From Hyphomicrobiales bacterium (GTDB lineage: Bacteria; Pseudomonadota; Alphaproteobacteria; Rhizobiales; Rhizobiaceae), in assembly GCA_002400845.2 (NCBI GenBank), contig NVRK02000007.1:16132-80131 (forward strand): DNA of 64,000 nt. The letters run 5' to 3'. How positions within the stretch are numbered: position 1 is the stretch's first letter; the number at the start of each line of letters is the position of its first letter. Below are positions 42,708 through 52,486 of the stretch, piece by piece. The notes under the pieces are model-generated. The model was given only the letters and a program-made list of their open reading frames with translations. It had not been told where the DNA came from and made no database searches. The position numbers were made by a program, and so were the translations under genes.

Positions 42708-43736
42708 CTAAATATTCTCACTTGTATGAATTTGAAATGGCAACATAAAAGTTTGGTCGCGGGCTAAACCATCTGATTTATTCGCGTTGATTAAGCTTTT
42801 GATCGTTTGTTGAGCTACCTCACGCAGTGGGTGAGAAATGACCATAGTCAATGTATTTTCAAGCAAAGCATTTTTAGTAACCTCTGTCAGCTCATAACCT
42901 ACGGCAACAAAGTCATCGGCTAACTTGGCTCTTTTCACTGCATCCAATACACCAGCCATACCACCACCAGAGATAAACAAACCCTTTAGGTCAGGATTTT
43001 CGGTCAGTACTTTTTCGGTCGCTTCATGACCAATCGCGTTGGTCTCATAAGTATAATGAGGCTCCAAAAGTGTGAAATTGTCATTATACTCCCTAAAATA
43101 GGATCGAAACCCAGTTTCATTTAATTCTTGATTGCGATATCTATGACTGCCAACCAACGCACCAATTTTCCCTGGTTCTTTACACATTTTGTGAAATGCC
43201 CAAGCAGCTGTGCGTCCAACTTTCCAATTATCCAGCCCAATAAAACCAATAGGGCAGTTGGCCACCAACGGAGATACTAAAGCAAATACAGGAGTCTGCG
43301 TGGCTGCAACTTTTTCAATCGATTCTATTATTAGTGGGTGATGTGCAGAAGAAATTGCGAACCCATCAAAACCCACACCATGTTTTAAAATATGATCTGC
43401 AACATTATTGGGGGATAAATTGTTGATGTGATGTATATTTAGTTTAACGTTACAACCTTCAACATCATCAGCAGCCCTTTGTAATTCGGTAGCCAAATTG
43501 CGATAAAAGTGTCTATTACTTTGCATAAGCAATATTGAAAATTCAAAACTTTCTATGCTTGCAGCTATTCTGTCTTTTATGGACCCAACACCGTAAAAAC
43601 CGATATCAGCCGCCGCTTGTAGCACAACTTCCATCGTACCACGTCGTACATTGTTCTTTCCACTTAACACCCGATTAACAGTCGCGACCGATACATCTGC
43701 CTTTACTGCCAAGTCTTGAATTGTAGGTCTTGCCAC
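42708..43736 (-). CDS. LacI-family transcriptional regulator (copy 1)
   Basis: MARPTIQDLAVKADVSVATVNRVLSGKNNVRRGTMEVVLQAAADIGFYGVG; periplasmic-binding-like sensor domain. Confidence 0.93.
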   Translation of the reverse strand: MARPTIQDLAVKADVSVATVNRVLSGKNNVRRGTMEVVLQAAADIGFYGVGSIKDRIAASIESFEFSILLMQSNRHFYRNLATELQRAADDVEGCNVKLNIHHINNLSPNNVADHILKHGVGFDGFAISSAHHPLIIESIEKVAATQTPVFALVSPLVANCPIGFIGLDNWKVGRTAAWAFHKMCKEPGKIGALVGSHRYRNQELNETGFRSYFREYNDNFTLLEPHYTYETNAIGHEATEKVLTENPDLKGLFISGGGMAGVLDAVKRAKLADDFVAVGYELTEVTKNALLENTLTMVISHPLREVAQQTIKSLINANKSDGLARDQTFMLPFQIHTSENI

Positions 43737-43779
43737 AGTTCTTACTCCTAAATAAATAGAATTATTTCATATCATTTCA

Positions 43780-43815
43780 TATCATTACCATATCAGTTTT
43801 TGATATACAATGATA
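43780..43815. promoter_or_regulatory. Putative LacI-family operator (copy 1)
   Basis: tatcattaccatatca / tgatatacaatgata imperfect inverted repeat upstream of the regulator and the divergent binding-protein gene; tandem tcatatcat copies adjacent. Confidence 0.45.
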
Positions 43816-44054
43816 CAAAATGATTTTAGTCAAGTGACATCGTTATGTAAAGTATGTTTTATTATCAGTGCACATAAACGATTGTTACAACACGAAATTC
43901 TGCTCTATATCAAATTTTAGAGTCATGAGTTTTTAGTAAAAATCAAATGTGTGGGGTTTCCAAGTGCTCAAATAAGTAATTTTTGAGTGCTCGAAATCTT
44001 AGTACTAGTTTTTAATAGGCATCATAGTGAAGCCTAAACTCGGGAGAAGTATAG

Positions 44055-45029
44055 ATGAAATTATTCACAAATATGTTGAAAAGCACTGCAGTGGCAGCTG
44101 TGGTTATGACTGCAAGTGTTGCAACTGCACCAGCTGCTGATATCGCTGTAATTGCAGGTTCGATTGAAGATGGTTTCTTCAACCTTATCAAAAAAGGCGT
44201 CGATGATGCGACATTAGTAGTTGAAGCAAATGGTGGTTCAGTAAATTATCTTCGAACATCTAACTACGATAATTTTGGCCCTGACCTAGTGCAGCTAATC
44301 AATACAGCGGTTAGCCAAAATGTAGATGGCATTGCGATTCCAGTATGGGTTCCAGAATCACAGGTTCCTGCGCTTAAAGCAGCTGCTGCCAAAGGCATTA
44401 AGATAATGATCTACAACTCAGGCGCTTCAATAAGAGAAGAAGTAAGCGGCATCAACTATTTTGGTTCTGATGAATTTGTTGCTGGTGTAGCTGGTGGTGA
44501 ATATATGGCAAAAAATGGTGCTAAAAATATTATTTGTCATATCCAAAGCCCTGGAGCTGTAAACTTGGAAGCACGTTGTAAAGGTGTGAAAGAGGGCGCT
44601 GCTAAACATGGCGCTATATCAACTAACTTGCCTCTACCTGCAAACCTTGACCAAAATGTAACAGCTACTTCTGAGGCTATTAAAGCTGAATTGCTTAAAG
44701 ATCCAACAATTGATGCTGTTATAACTTTGGCTGCTTGGGCTTCAGACGCAGCAGCTGTTGCGATTAAACAAGCGGGTGGTCCAGACAAAGTTAAACTTGG
44801 TACATTCGACATGAGCCCTGCGGTTCTTGCCCGTATTAAAGATGGCACTCAGTCTATGGCAATCGATCAACAACCATACCTTCAAGGCTTTTTAGCAACA
44901 TCTATGCTTGCAGCTCACATTGATTTTGGTACAGAACTCGCAACTGATCCTGTGTTGACAGGTCCTGCGATCATTGATGCGTCCAATATTGATACTGCAC
45001 TTGCTGGTGTTAAAAAAGGCGCTCGTTAA
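44055..45029 (+). CDS. Sugar/cyclitol ABC transporter substrate-binding protein (copy 1, RbsB-like)
   Basis: Signal peptide (…ATAPAADIAVIAGSIEDGFFNLIKKGVDDA), INTAVSQNVDGIAIPVWVPE; ends GVKKGAR as in the paralogue GVKKGTR. Confidence 0.88.
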   Translation: MKLFTNMLKSTAVAAVVMTASVATAPAADIAVIAGSIEDGFFNLIKKGVDDATLVVEANGGSVNYLRTSNYDNFGPDLVQLINTAVSQNVDGIAIPVWVPESQVPALKAAAAKGIKIMIYNSGASIREEVSGINYFGSDEFVAGVAGGEYMAKNGAKNIICHIQSPGAVNLEARCKGVKEGAAKHGAISTNLPLPANLDQNVTATSEAIKAELLKDPTIDAVITLAAWASDAAAVAIKQAGGPDKVKLGTFDMSPAVLARIKDGTQSMAIDQQPYLQGFLATSMLAAHIDFGTELATDPVLTGPAIIDASNIDTALAGVKKGAR

Positions 45030-45053
45030 TTTCGAGTCAAAACTAAAAATAGT

Positions 45054-45075
45054 CAACCCAGTCTATGCTGGGTTG
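45054..45075 (+). terminator. Intercistronic hairpin after binding-protein gene (copy 1)
   Basis: caaccca gtctatgc tgggttg. Confidence 0.6.
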
Positions 45076-45135
45076 GCTTCTAATTATAAAATACGTACCT
45101 AATGAATATTAAGTGAATAAATTGGAGAGAGTTAA

Positions 45136-46137
45136 ATGCGTAATCTGTCAATAGGCAGCCTATTAATAAGACCCGAAGCGGGTGCTTTTTTAGGTATGGT
45201 CTTTGTTTTTGTTTTTTTTGCCGTTTTTGGCGGATCAACTTTCACGTCCTTTTCAGGCGCGGCTAGCTGGTTAAATGTTGCCGCTAATTTGGGCATCATC
45301 GCTATCCCTATTGGCTTTTTAATGATTGCTGGCGAACTTGATCTCTCCATTGGTGCAATGGTTCCTGCGGCCTCTATGTCTATGGGGATTATATCAGGTT
45401 ATTACGGACTTCCAATTCTGGTCGGTGTTGGCCTTACTATGCTTTTTGCGGCAACATTTGGTTGGATTAATGGCATCATTGTTGTTCGCACAGAAGTACC
45501 ATCCTTGATTGTAACAATGGGAACACTCTTTTCTATTGCTGGCTTAACACTTTTCTTATCTATCTTTTTAACCGACACAACTGCTGTTGCATTAAATGCA
45601 CCTGCATGGGCTAAAGCAGTTTTTGGTGATTTTTACTTCGGTTCTTACCAAATAATAATTCTTTGGTGGCTAGGTATGACTGCAATTTACGTCTACTTTT
45701 TACACTTTTCTCCTTGGGGCAATTGGTTGTACGCAATGGGTGGAGACAAAGTAAGCGCCAGAAATGCAGGTATTCCAACGAATAAACTGACCATTGGCAT
45801 GTTCATGCTGTCGTCTCTTAGCGCAGCCTTTGTTGGGATTTGCCAAACAATTCTATTTAATTCTGCTCAAGTATCTTCAGGCATGTCATTCATCTTTAAT
45901 ACGATTATTTCAGTTGTAATTGGTGGCGTAATTCTTACGGGTGGATTTGGTTCTGTGATTGGCATCTTCTTCGGAACAATCACATTCGCCATGGTAAACC
46001 AAGGTATTTACTTCACAGATTTCGATCGCAACCTTTCAAGCTTAATTGTTGGTATCATGTTGTTGATTGCGGTTTTGATGAACAACACATTTAGACAAAT
46101 GGCGTTAACCCATACGTCTCCAAAGAAAAAGAAGTGA
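45136..46137 (+). CDS. ABC transporter permease (RbsC-like, copy 1)
   Basis: GFLMIAGELDLSIGAMVPAASM, GGDKVSARNAGIPTNKLTIGMFM, VVIGGVILTGGFGSVIGIFFG. Confidence 0.9.
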   Translation: MRNLSIGSLLIRPEAGAFLGMVFVFVFFAVFGGSTFTSFSGAASWLNVAANLGIIAIPIGFLMIAGELDLSIGAMVPAASMSMGIISGYYGLPILVGVGLTMLFAATFGWINGIIVVRTEVPSLIVTMGTLFSIAGLTLFLSIFLTDTTAVALNAPAWAKAVFGDFYFGSYQIIILWWLGMTAIYVYFLHFSPWGNWLYAMGGDKVSARNAGIPTNKLTIGMFMLSSLSAAFVGICQTILFNSAQVSSGMSFIFNTIISVVIGGVILTGGFGSVIGIFFGTITFAMVNQGIYFTDFDRNLSSLIVGIMLLIAVLMNNTFRQMALTHTSPKKKK

Positions 46138-46147
46138 GGTGATTGCA

Positions 46148-46957
46148 ATGTCTAAGAATATTAAATCTAATAGAAAACCCGTTCTTGAGTTACGCAACGT
46201 AAATAAATCTTTTGGTCCAATTGATGTGTTGCATGACATCTCTTTGAAAGTACACAAAGGGGAGGTGCTATGTCTTTTAGGAGATAATGGCGCTGGTAAA
46301 TCAACACTCATTAAAACGCTTTGTGGTGTTCACAAACCGACAAGCGGCACAATCCTTATGGATGGTGAAGAGGTTAATTTCCCTAACCCTAGGTCTGCGG
46401 CGGATAAAGGCATCTCAACTGTTCACCAATTTGGTGGAACATTTCCTTTAATGAGCATCGGTCGTTCTTTCTTCGTAGGGGTTGAGCCAACCAAAAACTT
46501 TGGCCCAATAAAAATATTTGATAGAAAAAAAGCCAATGAAATTGCGGTTAAAGCGGTTCAAGATTTTGGCATCACACGCATTGATGATGGTGATCGTTTG
46601 ATCGGTGGTTTGTCTGGTGGTGAGCGTCAATCTCTTGCAATTGCAAGAGCGGTGCATTTTGGTGCACGTGTGCTTATTCTAGATGAGCCAACAGCAGCCC
46701 TTGGTGTCAAGCAAGCCTCACACGTATTGCGCATTGTGAATGAAGCAAAAAAACGGGGCCTTGCGGTAATCTTTATTACACACCAAGTGATGCATGCGAT
46801 GGCCGTAGGTGACCATTTCGCTGTGTTAATACGCGGTGGCATTGCCGCTGATTTCAAAAAAGGCGAAAGATCACGCGAAGAAATCACTGATCTAATGGCT
46901 GGTGGTGAAACTATGGCGGATTTAGAAGCTGAAATTCAAGCAAGTATAGACGAATAA
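46148..46957 (+). CDS. ABC transporter ATP-binding protein, single NBD (copy 1)
   Basis: [59 protein letters not shown]. Confidence 0.92.
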   Translation: MSKNIKSNRKPVLELRNVNKSFGPIDVLHDISLKVHKGEVLCLLGDNGAGKSTLIKTLCGVHKPTSGTILMDGEEVNFPNPRSAADKGISTVHQFGGTFPLMSIGRSFFVGVEPTKNFGPIKIFDRKKANEIAVKAVQDFGITRIDDGDRLIGGLSGGERQSLAIARAVHFGARVLILDEPTAALGVKQASHVLRIVNEAKKRGLAVIFITHQVMHAMAVGDHFAVLIRGGIAADFKKGERSREEITDLMAGGETMADLEAEIQASIDE

Positions 46958-46961
46958 CAAC

Positions 46962-47022
46962 GTTTCAGCTGCCCCCTCCCAAGCTGAAACAGACCTAAGG
47001 CAGTGTGGTGCTGGCTTAGGTC
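46962..47022. repeat. Two adjacent inverted repeats between ATPase and dehydrogenase genes
   Basis: gtttcagct...agctgaaac (46962-46990) and gacctaag...cttaggtc (46992-47022); no T-tract follows either. Confidence 0.65.
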
Positions 47023-47078
47023 ACTTTGAGCACAAATAAACATCAAATTTATAAACCCCTTTTTTGGAATATGACTTA

Positions 47079-48083
47079 ATGAACACACGAATTGCAATTA
47101 TTGGCGCAGGTATTATGGGCGCAGACCACGGTGATATTATATCAAAAGAATTGCCAGGCGCTAAATTGCAAGTCGTGTGCGATGCGTTCGAAGAACGCGC
47201 AACAGCGTTAGCAAAAGCATGTGGTGACGCGGATGTTTCGACAGACCCTTATAGCGTTATCGCGCGTAAAGATGTCGATGCCGTAATTGTAGCAAGCCCA
47301 GACCACACACATGCCGAATTGGTAATGGCCTGTATTGAGCATAACAAACCTGTGTTGTGCGAAAAACCATTGGCGCCTACTGCCGCAGAAAGTTTAAAAA
47401 TAATCAAAGCAGAAGTTGCTTGCACAAAACAGATGGTTCAGATCGGCTTCATGCGCCGTTTCGATCAATCTTATCGAGAGATGAAATCTGTTTTGGATAA
47501 CAATGTTATTGGTCAACCATTAATGATGCATAACTTCCATCGTAATGTAGAAACGCCAGCCGCTGATTTTACAGCAGATATGGCAATTACAAATTCTGCA
47601 CCGCACGAATTTGATGTAGCAAGATTTATCCTTGGCAGTGAGTACAAATTCATCTCATCATTTTCACCAAAAGGTGGTAATGACAAAGTTGGCCCTGTAT
47701 TTATGGTGCTAGAAACCCAAGCTGGCCAATTGGTAAACATTGAGATCAACAATAACGCATCTTATGGTTATGACGTGCGTGGTGAATTGATTGGCGAGAA
47801 GGGGGCTGTTTCGCTAAACTCACCAACATACACAACATTAGATTTAAAACTTAGCAAATCTACACAATATGCCCAAGATTGGCGTGCGCGTTATCGCGAA
47901 GCTTATAGACGTCAAAACAATGATTTCTTGCACTTTGTACAAACGGGTGAGTTTTCTAAGATCGCTTCAAATAGCTGGGATGGTTATTGCGCAAATGTAA
48001 CAGCAGAAGCTGGCGTGAAAGCATTAGCGACTAGCGAACGCGTTGCAATTGAATACGCGCAAATGCCAGCACTTTATAAATAA
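47079..48083 (+). CDS. Gfo/Idh/MocA-family oxidoreductase (inositol 2-dehydrogenase-like)
   Basis: IAIIGAGIMGADHGDII Rossmann, CEKPLAPTAAES (EKP motif), QIGFMRRFDQSYREMKSVLD, NAS YGYDVRGELIGEKGAV. Confidence 0.88.
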   Translation: MNTRIAIIGAGIMGADHGDIISKELPGAKLQVVCDAFEERATALAKACGDADVSTDPYSVIARKDVDAVIVASPDHTHAELVMACIEHNKPVLCEKPLAPTAAESLKIIKAEVACTKQMVQIGFMRRFDQSYREMKSVLDNNVIGQPLMMHNFHRNVETPAADFTADMAITNSAPHEFDVARFILGSEYKFISSFSPKGGNDKVGPVFMVLETQAGQLVNIEINNNASYGYDVRGELIGEKGAVSLNSPTYTTLDLKLSKSTQYAQDWRARYREAYRRQNNDFLHFVQTGEFSKIASNSWDGYCANVTAEAGVKALATSERVAIEYAQMPALYK

Positions 48084-48120
48084 CATAACAATTACAAATA
48101 GATTTTAGAAAGTTTAGCAA

Positions 48121-49080
48121 ATGAAACTTGGTTTTGTATCTGACAGTCTTGGCACAAAAACATTTGATGAATTAATTGCCTGCGCAGTTGAATTGGGTGT
48201 TTCTGGAATTGAAATCAATACTGGAGGTTGGTCAACTGCTCCGCATTTTGATTTACAGACAATGCTAAAGAGCACGGAGAAGCAAGATTCATTTAAGCAA
48301 ACTTTTATAGATAACAATTTAGAAATCATCAGCCTTAATGCAAATGGCAATCCGCTATATCCTCATAACACAACACAAGGCGAATGCTTGCATGATACCA
48401 TTCGTGTTGCCGGTGAAATGGGCATTAAAACCGTTTGCGCAATGTCTGGTCTGCCAGCAGGTGCGCCTAATGACAGCATGCCAAATTGGATCGTTTCTTC
48501 ATGGCCGCCAGAAACGCAGACAATTTTGGAGTATCAATGGAATGAAGTGCTATTTCCGTATTGGGAAAAAACAGTCGCCTTGGCTAAAGAATGCGGCGTA
48601 GAAAAAATAGCGCTAGAACTTCATGGAAATCAATTAGTTTACAACGTGCCATCACTGCACAAATTACGAAACGAAGTTGGCCCGATTGTGGGCGCAAATT
48701 TAGATCCATCTCATTTATTTTGGATGGGTGCAGATCCTTTAGTTGCAGCCGAAGCATTGGGAGAGGCAATCTATCACGTGCATGCTAAAGATGCGATGTT
48801 AAATGCGCCGGTTCAAGCAACGACATCACTACTGGAAAATGGAACACTAATGGACATACCAGCACGCAGTTGGTCATATGTCACGTTAGGTTTTGGTCAT
48901 GGGGCGCAGTGGTGGAGCCAATTTTGCTATCGCCTTAAAATGGCAGGTTACGATGGTTGGCTATCCATAGAGCATGAAGATGTTTTACTTAATTCATATG
49001 AAGGGTTGCAAAAATCTGTAGCCCTAATGGACAGTGTCATGCCAGTAGCAGAATCTGATTTCAAATTGCAGGACATTTAA
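48121..49080 (+). CDS. Sugar-phosphate isomerase/epimerase-type TIM-barrel protein
   Basis: ELGVSGIEINTGGWSTAPHFD, GVEKIALELHGNQ, GANLDPSHLFWMGADPLVAAEALGEAIYHVHAKD; paralogous to 57547-58488. Confidence 0.85.
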   Translation: MKLGFVSDSLGTKTFDELIACAVELGVSGIEINTGGWSTAPHFDLQTMLKSTEKQDSFKQTFIDNNLEIISLNANGNPLYPHNTTQGECLHDTIRVAGEMGIKTVCAMSGLPAGAPNDSMPNWIVSSWPPETQTILEYQWNEVLFPYWEKTVALAKECGVEKIALELHGNQLVYNVPSLHKLRNEVGPIVGANLDPSHLFWMGADPLVAAEALGEAIYHVHAKDAMLNAPVQATTSLLENGTLMDIPARSWSYVTLGFGHGAQWWSQFCYRLKMAGYDGWLSIEHEDVLLNSYEGLQKSVALMDSVMPVAESDFKLQDI

Positions 49081-49115
49081 GGAATATTGATAAGAATCTT
49101 ATGATTCGAAAAAAA

Positions 49116-50150
49116 TCACATATTCTCAGGTGTTATGATTTTAAAAGGCACTGTGTGTTGCATTGTGGCATTCGACGATTTTCCATTAATTGCTTCAATC
49201 ATTGTAAGCACAAGTGTTTCAGACGTGGCACCCAAAGGGTGGCAAAGCGCAGCTGTAATTAATCCTTCTGAAAGACCTTTAAGTGTTTCTGGTCCGATAT
49301 CACGACAAATAAGTTTTAATTTTTGGCGTCGCTCTACTGGAACTTCTCTCAACGCACGTAGGACTCCTGATATACCTCCGCCAACAATTAGTATGCCAAC
49401 AAGGTCTTCAGCAGTCGATAAAAGCTCTTTTACCATCGCATATGAATTACTTGCTTCTTCTAGAGTAGGGCGGCTATCGTCTACTGTTAAACGCGCCGCA
49501 TGTTCGCGTATGTATGATCTAAAACCAGCATCGGCAATGTCTTGACATTGGTAGCGATGGTTTCCGATAAATACCGCAATGCGTCCCTCACCATGTGTCA
49601 TTTGAGTGATTAGCCAGGCGGCAGTACATCCTACTTTCCAATTATCCGTACCAACAAAAGCTGCACGCTCAGGTGCTGACTGGTCTGTAATATAAGATAT
49701 TACAGGTGTACCTGATTCTTGTAATTCACGAATCGTGTGTCCAATTACAGGATGATCTGCCGCAATGATAGCAACAGCATCGCAATCTTCTCCAAGTTGT
49801 TTTAAGCGCTTGGAAATATTGTCTGGCGCTAAATCATCAGCAAAGTCTATCACGTGGTGTACAATTTCATCAGTCCGACCACGACAAGCTATGGAAATCT
49901 GTTTACCTATCAACTGATATAAATCACGGTCCGACTGCTGTAATAAAAAACCTAAACGATAATTAGGAACAGATTTTCGTAAACGATCTTTAATCGCGCC
50001 AGTTCCATAGAACCCAATATTTTCCGCGGCACTTTGGACACGTTGCATCGTGGTACCACTTACCTTCGCAGTGCCACTTAAAATTCGATTTACAGTTGAA
50101 ACTGAGACACCGGCCTCTGCCGCTAGATTAGCGATTGTTGGTTTATCCAT
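49116..50150 (-). CDS. LacI-family transcriptional regulator (copy 2)
   Basis: MDKPTIANLAAEAGVSVSTVNRILSGTAKVSGTTMQRVQSAAENIGFYGTGAIKDRLR; paralogous to 42708-43736. The ORF track start is 50165. Confidence 0.92.
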   Translation of the reverse strand: MDKPTIANLAAEAGVSVSTVNRILSGTAKVSGTTMQRVQSAAENIGFYGTGAIKDRLRKSVPNYRLGFLLQQSDRDLYQLIGKQISIACRGRTDEIVHHVIDFADDLAPDNISKRLKQLGEDCDAVAIIAADHPVIGHTIRELQESGTPVISYITDQSAPERAAFVGTDNWKVGCTAAWLITQMTHGEGRIAVFIGNHRYQCQDIADAGFRSYIREHAARLTVDDSRPTLEEASNSYAMVKELLSTAEDLVGILIVGGGISGVLRALREVPVERRQKLKLICRDIGPETLKGLSEGLITAALCHPLGATSETLVLTMIEAINGKSSNATMQHTVPFKIITPENM

Positions 50151-50215
50151 TATCAAACTCCCCACAAGGTTTATTTCATTATGAATGACACATTATGAGA
50201 CTTTTGCAACAATTA

Positions 50216-50321
50216 TCTCATTTGCTTATTTCAAATGAGAGTATTTTGCGATAATAAGGGGCGTACTATTTTTAAAGATCTCATTTTACACGGTGACGCA
50301 AATGTCCCTCTGAAAATGAGA
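50216..50321. promoter_or_regulatory. Putative LacI-family operators (copy 2)
   Basis: tctcatttg-cttattt-caaatgaga (50216-50240) perfect IR; same half-site again at 50279-50287 (tctcatttt) and 50313-50321 (aaaatgaga). Lies between divergent lacI and binding-protein genes. Confidence 0.55.
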
Positions 50322-50337
50322 CAATGGAGGAAATCGA

Positions 50338-51312
50338 ATGAAAACCCTTAGTCGTATTTTAGCAACAGTTTCAACAACAGCAATTATTGCTCTAGTCTCA
50401 ACATCAGTTATGGCTGCAAATATTTTTGTAATTGGTGGCAAACCAGACGATCCGTTTTGGTCAATTGTTAAGCGTGGCGCAGAAGATGCTGGTAAAGTGG
50501 TAGAAGCGCAAGGCGGTTCTGTAACTTGGCTTGGCCCACAAAACTATGATAACCTAGGTGTGGATGCAGCTGAATTGATTCGTCAAGCGATCGATCAAGG
50601 CGCAGATGCAATTGTTGGCCCAAATTGGGTACCAGAAGCAATGGACCCAGCTTTCAAAGCAGTTGTTGCGGCAGGCATTCCACTAATTATTTACAACGCT
50701 GGTGGCCTAGAAGCTGCTGACCGTTTAGGTGCTATGAACTATGTTGGTTCAGATGACTTTAAAGCTGGTGAACGCGCTGCTAAGTATTTTGCAGATAAAG
50801 GCATTAAAAACGTTGTTTGCATCAACACACTTCCAGGTGCTGCTAACATCGAAGCTAACTGTAACGGCCTTGGCAAAGGTGCGAAAGACATAGGCGGTAC
50901 AGCTGCAACGCTTCCACTTCCTGCAACATCTTTTGGTAGTGCAACAGCAGTAGCACAAGCAGTTAAAGCTTATCTTTTGAAAAACCCAAAAGTTGACGGT
51001 GTTTACACTATTGGTAACGTTGATGCTAACTCAGCAATTAACGGCATTATGCAAGCAGGTAAGTCTGGTAAAGTTCAAGTTGGCGGCGTAAATATGGATG
51101 CCACAATTTTGAACAACATTGTATCAGGTAAGCAATTATTCGCTATTGACCAACAAGGCTATCACCAAGGTTACATGGCTGTTTCAATCTTGAACGGCTA
51201 TGTCAATTATGGCCTGTCAATTCCGACACGCGAAATATTAACGGGCCCAGGCATTGTTGATAAATCAAATGTTGCTGCTACACAATCAGGCGTTAAAAAA
51301 GGCACGCGCTAA
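50338..51312 (+). CDS. Sugar/cyclitol ABC transporter substrate-binding protein (copy 2, RbsB-like)
   Basis: Signal peptide …TSVMAANIFVIGGKPDDPFWSIVKRGAEDA; IRQAIDQGADAIVGPNWVPEAMDPAFKA. Confidence 0.88.
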   Translation: MKTLSRILATVSTTAIIALVSTSVMAANIFVIGGKPDDPFWSIVKRGAEDAGKVVEAQGGSVTWLGPQNYDNLGVDAAELIRQAIDQGADAIVGPNWVPEAMDPAFKAVVAAGIPLIIYNAGGLEAADRLGAMNYVGSDDFKAGERAAKYFADKGIKNVVCINTLPGAANIEANCNGLGKGAKDIGGTAATLPLPATSFGSATAVAQAVKAYLLKNPKVDGVYTIGNVDANSAINGIMQAGKSGKVQVGGVNMDATILNNIVSGKQLFAIDQQGYHQGYMAVSILNGYVNYGLSIPTREILTGPGIVDKSNVAATQSGVKKGTR

Positions 51313-51337
51313 GCGTCTTTTTTAATTAAAAAAATAA

Positions 51338-51365
51338 AAAGTTGCCCATATTGATGGGCAACTTT
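51338..51365 (+). terminator. Intercistronic hairpin after binding-protein gene (copy 2)
   Basis: aaagttgccca tattga tgggcaacttt. Confidence 0.65.
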
Positions 51366-51426
51366 ACGCTCGGTATAATCTACCGGTGATATGACCAATA
51401 AAAGAGGTTCCATAAAAGAGGCACCA

Positions 51427-52476
51427 ATGGATACAAAAAATATAACCCACACCTCGGCAGTTTCTTCGGATACTCAAAATACGTCGACAGCCCTAGGTAA
51501 ATTGATCAGACGCCCAGAAGCGGGTTCGCTTTTGGGATTGCTCGCGGTCTTCGTCTTTTTTGCTTTAGCTGCAGGTGAGATATTTTTGATGCCTGCTGGT
51601 TATTCTAGCTGGCTAAACATTGCCGCAGAAATTGGCATAATCGCGCTTCCTGTTGGATTATTAATGATTGCAGGAGAGTTAGATATATCTGTTGGGGCAA
51701 TTATCCCAGCTTCCTCACTTACAGTCGCAATTATCTCAGGCCACTATGGCGCGCCAGAATATATTGGCATAGCCGCTGGGCTAGGGGTTGGCTTGCTCAT
51801 TGGCTTTATAAACGGAGTTTTAGTTAACCGCACAGGTGTGCCTTCTCTAATCATTACGATTGCGACCATGTTTGGTGTCATGGGATTGACCTTAGGACTA
51901 ACAGTTTGGCTAGTCGGCAGCACTGGTGTTGCAATTGTTCCTAGCGAAACTACAACTTACCTTCTAGGTCAATTCATTGGTGGCATGTTCCAAATAACAA
52001 TATTTTGGTGGATAGCCTTTGTAGTTGCTATTTTTTACCTTTTACATATCTCACCTTATGGTAACTGGATTTATGCTTTGGGAGGCGACCGCATAAGTGC
52101 GCGTAACGCTGGTATTCCTACTGCTGGATTAACAACTTCATTGTTTATGTTAAGTGGTTTTTGCTCAGCATTCGTTGGGGTATCACAAGTTTTGGTTTAC
52201 CAAAGTGCACAAGTGTTAGGTGGCCAAGCATTCATCTTTAACTCAATCATGTGTGTGGTTATCGGCGGTGTGTTGCTAACCGGTGGTGCAGGTTCAGTTA
52301 TTGGCATTGTGCTGGGGACTATTACTTTTGCCATGGTAAACCAAGGCATCTATTTCACAGATATCGACCCTAATATGGGAAGTATCATTATTGGCGCTTT
52401 ACTCCTAATTGCTGTGATGGCTAACGACAAATTTCGTCAATTAGCGCTTTCCTATTCAAATAAGAAAAAGAAGTGA
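51427..52476 (+). CDS. ABC transporter permease (RbsC-like, copy 2a)
   Basis: GLLMIAGELDISVGAIIPASSLTVAIISGHYG, GGDRISARNAGIPTAGL, GGVLLTGGAGSVIGIVLG. Start at 51391 also possible. Confidence 0.88.
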   Translation: MDTKNITHTSAVSSDTQNTSTALGKLIRRPEAGSLLGLLAVFVFFALAAGEIFLMPAGYSSWLNIAAEIGIIALPVGLLMIAGELDISVGAIIPASSLTVAIISGHYGAPEYIGIAAGLGVGLLIGFINGVLVNRTGVPSLIITIATMFGVMGLTLGLTVWLVGSTGVAIVPSETTTYLLGQFIGGMFQITIFWWIAFVVAIFYLLHISPYGNWIYALGGDRISARNAGIPTAGLTTSLFMLSGFCSAFVGVSQVLVYQSAQVLGGQAFIFNSIMCVVIGGVLLTGGAGSVIGIVLGTITFAMVNQGIYFTDIDPNMGSIIIGALLLIAVMANDKFRQLALSYSNKKKK

Positions 52477-52486
52477 GGGTAGAATA

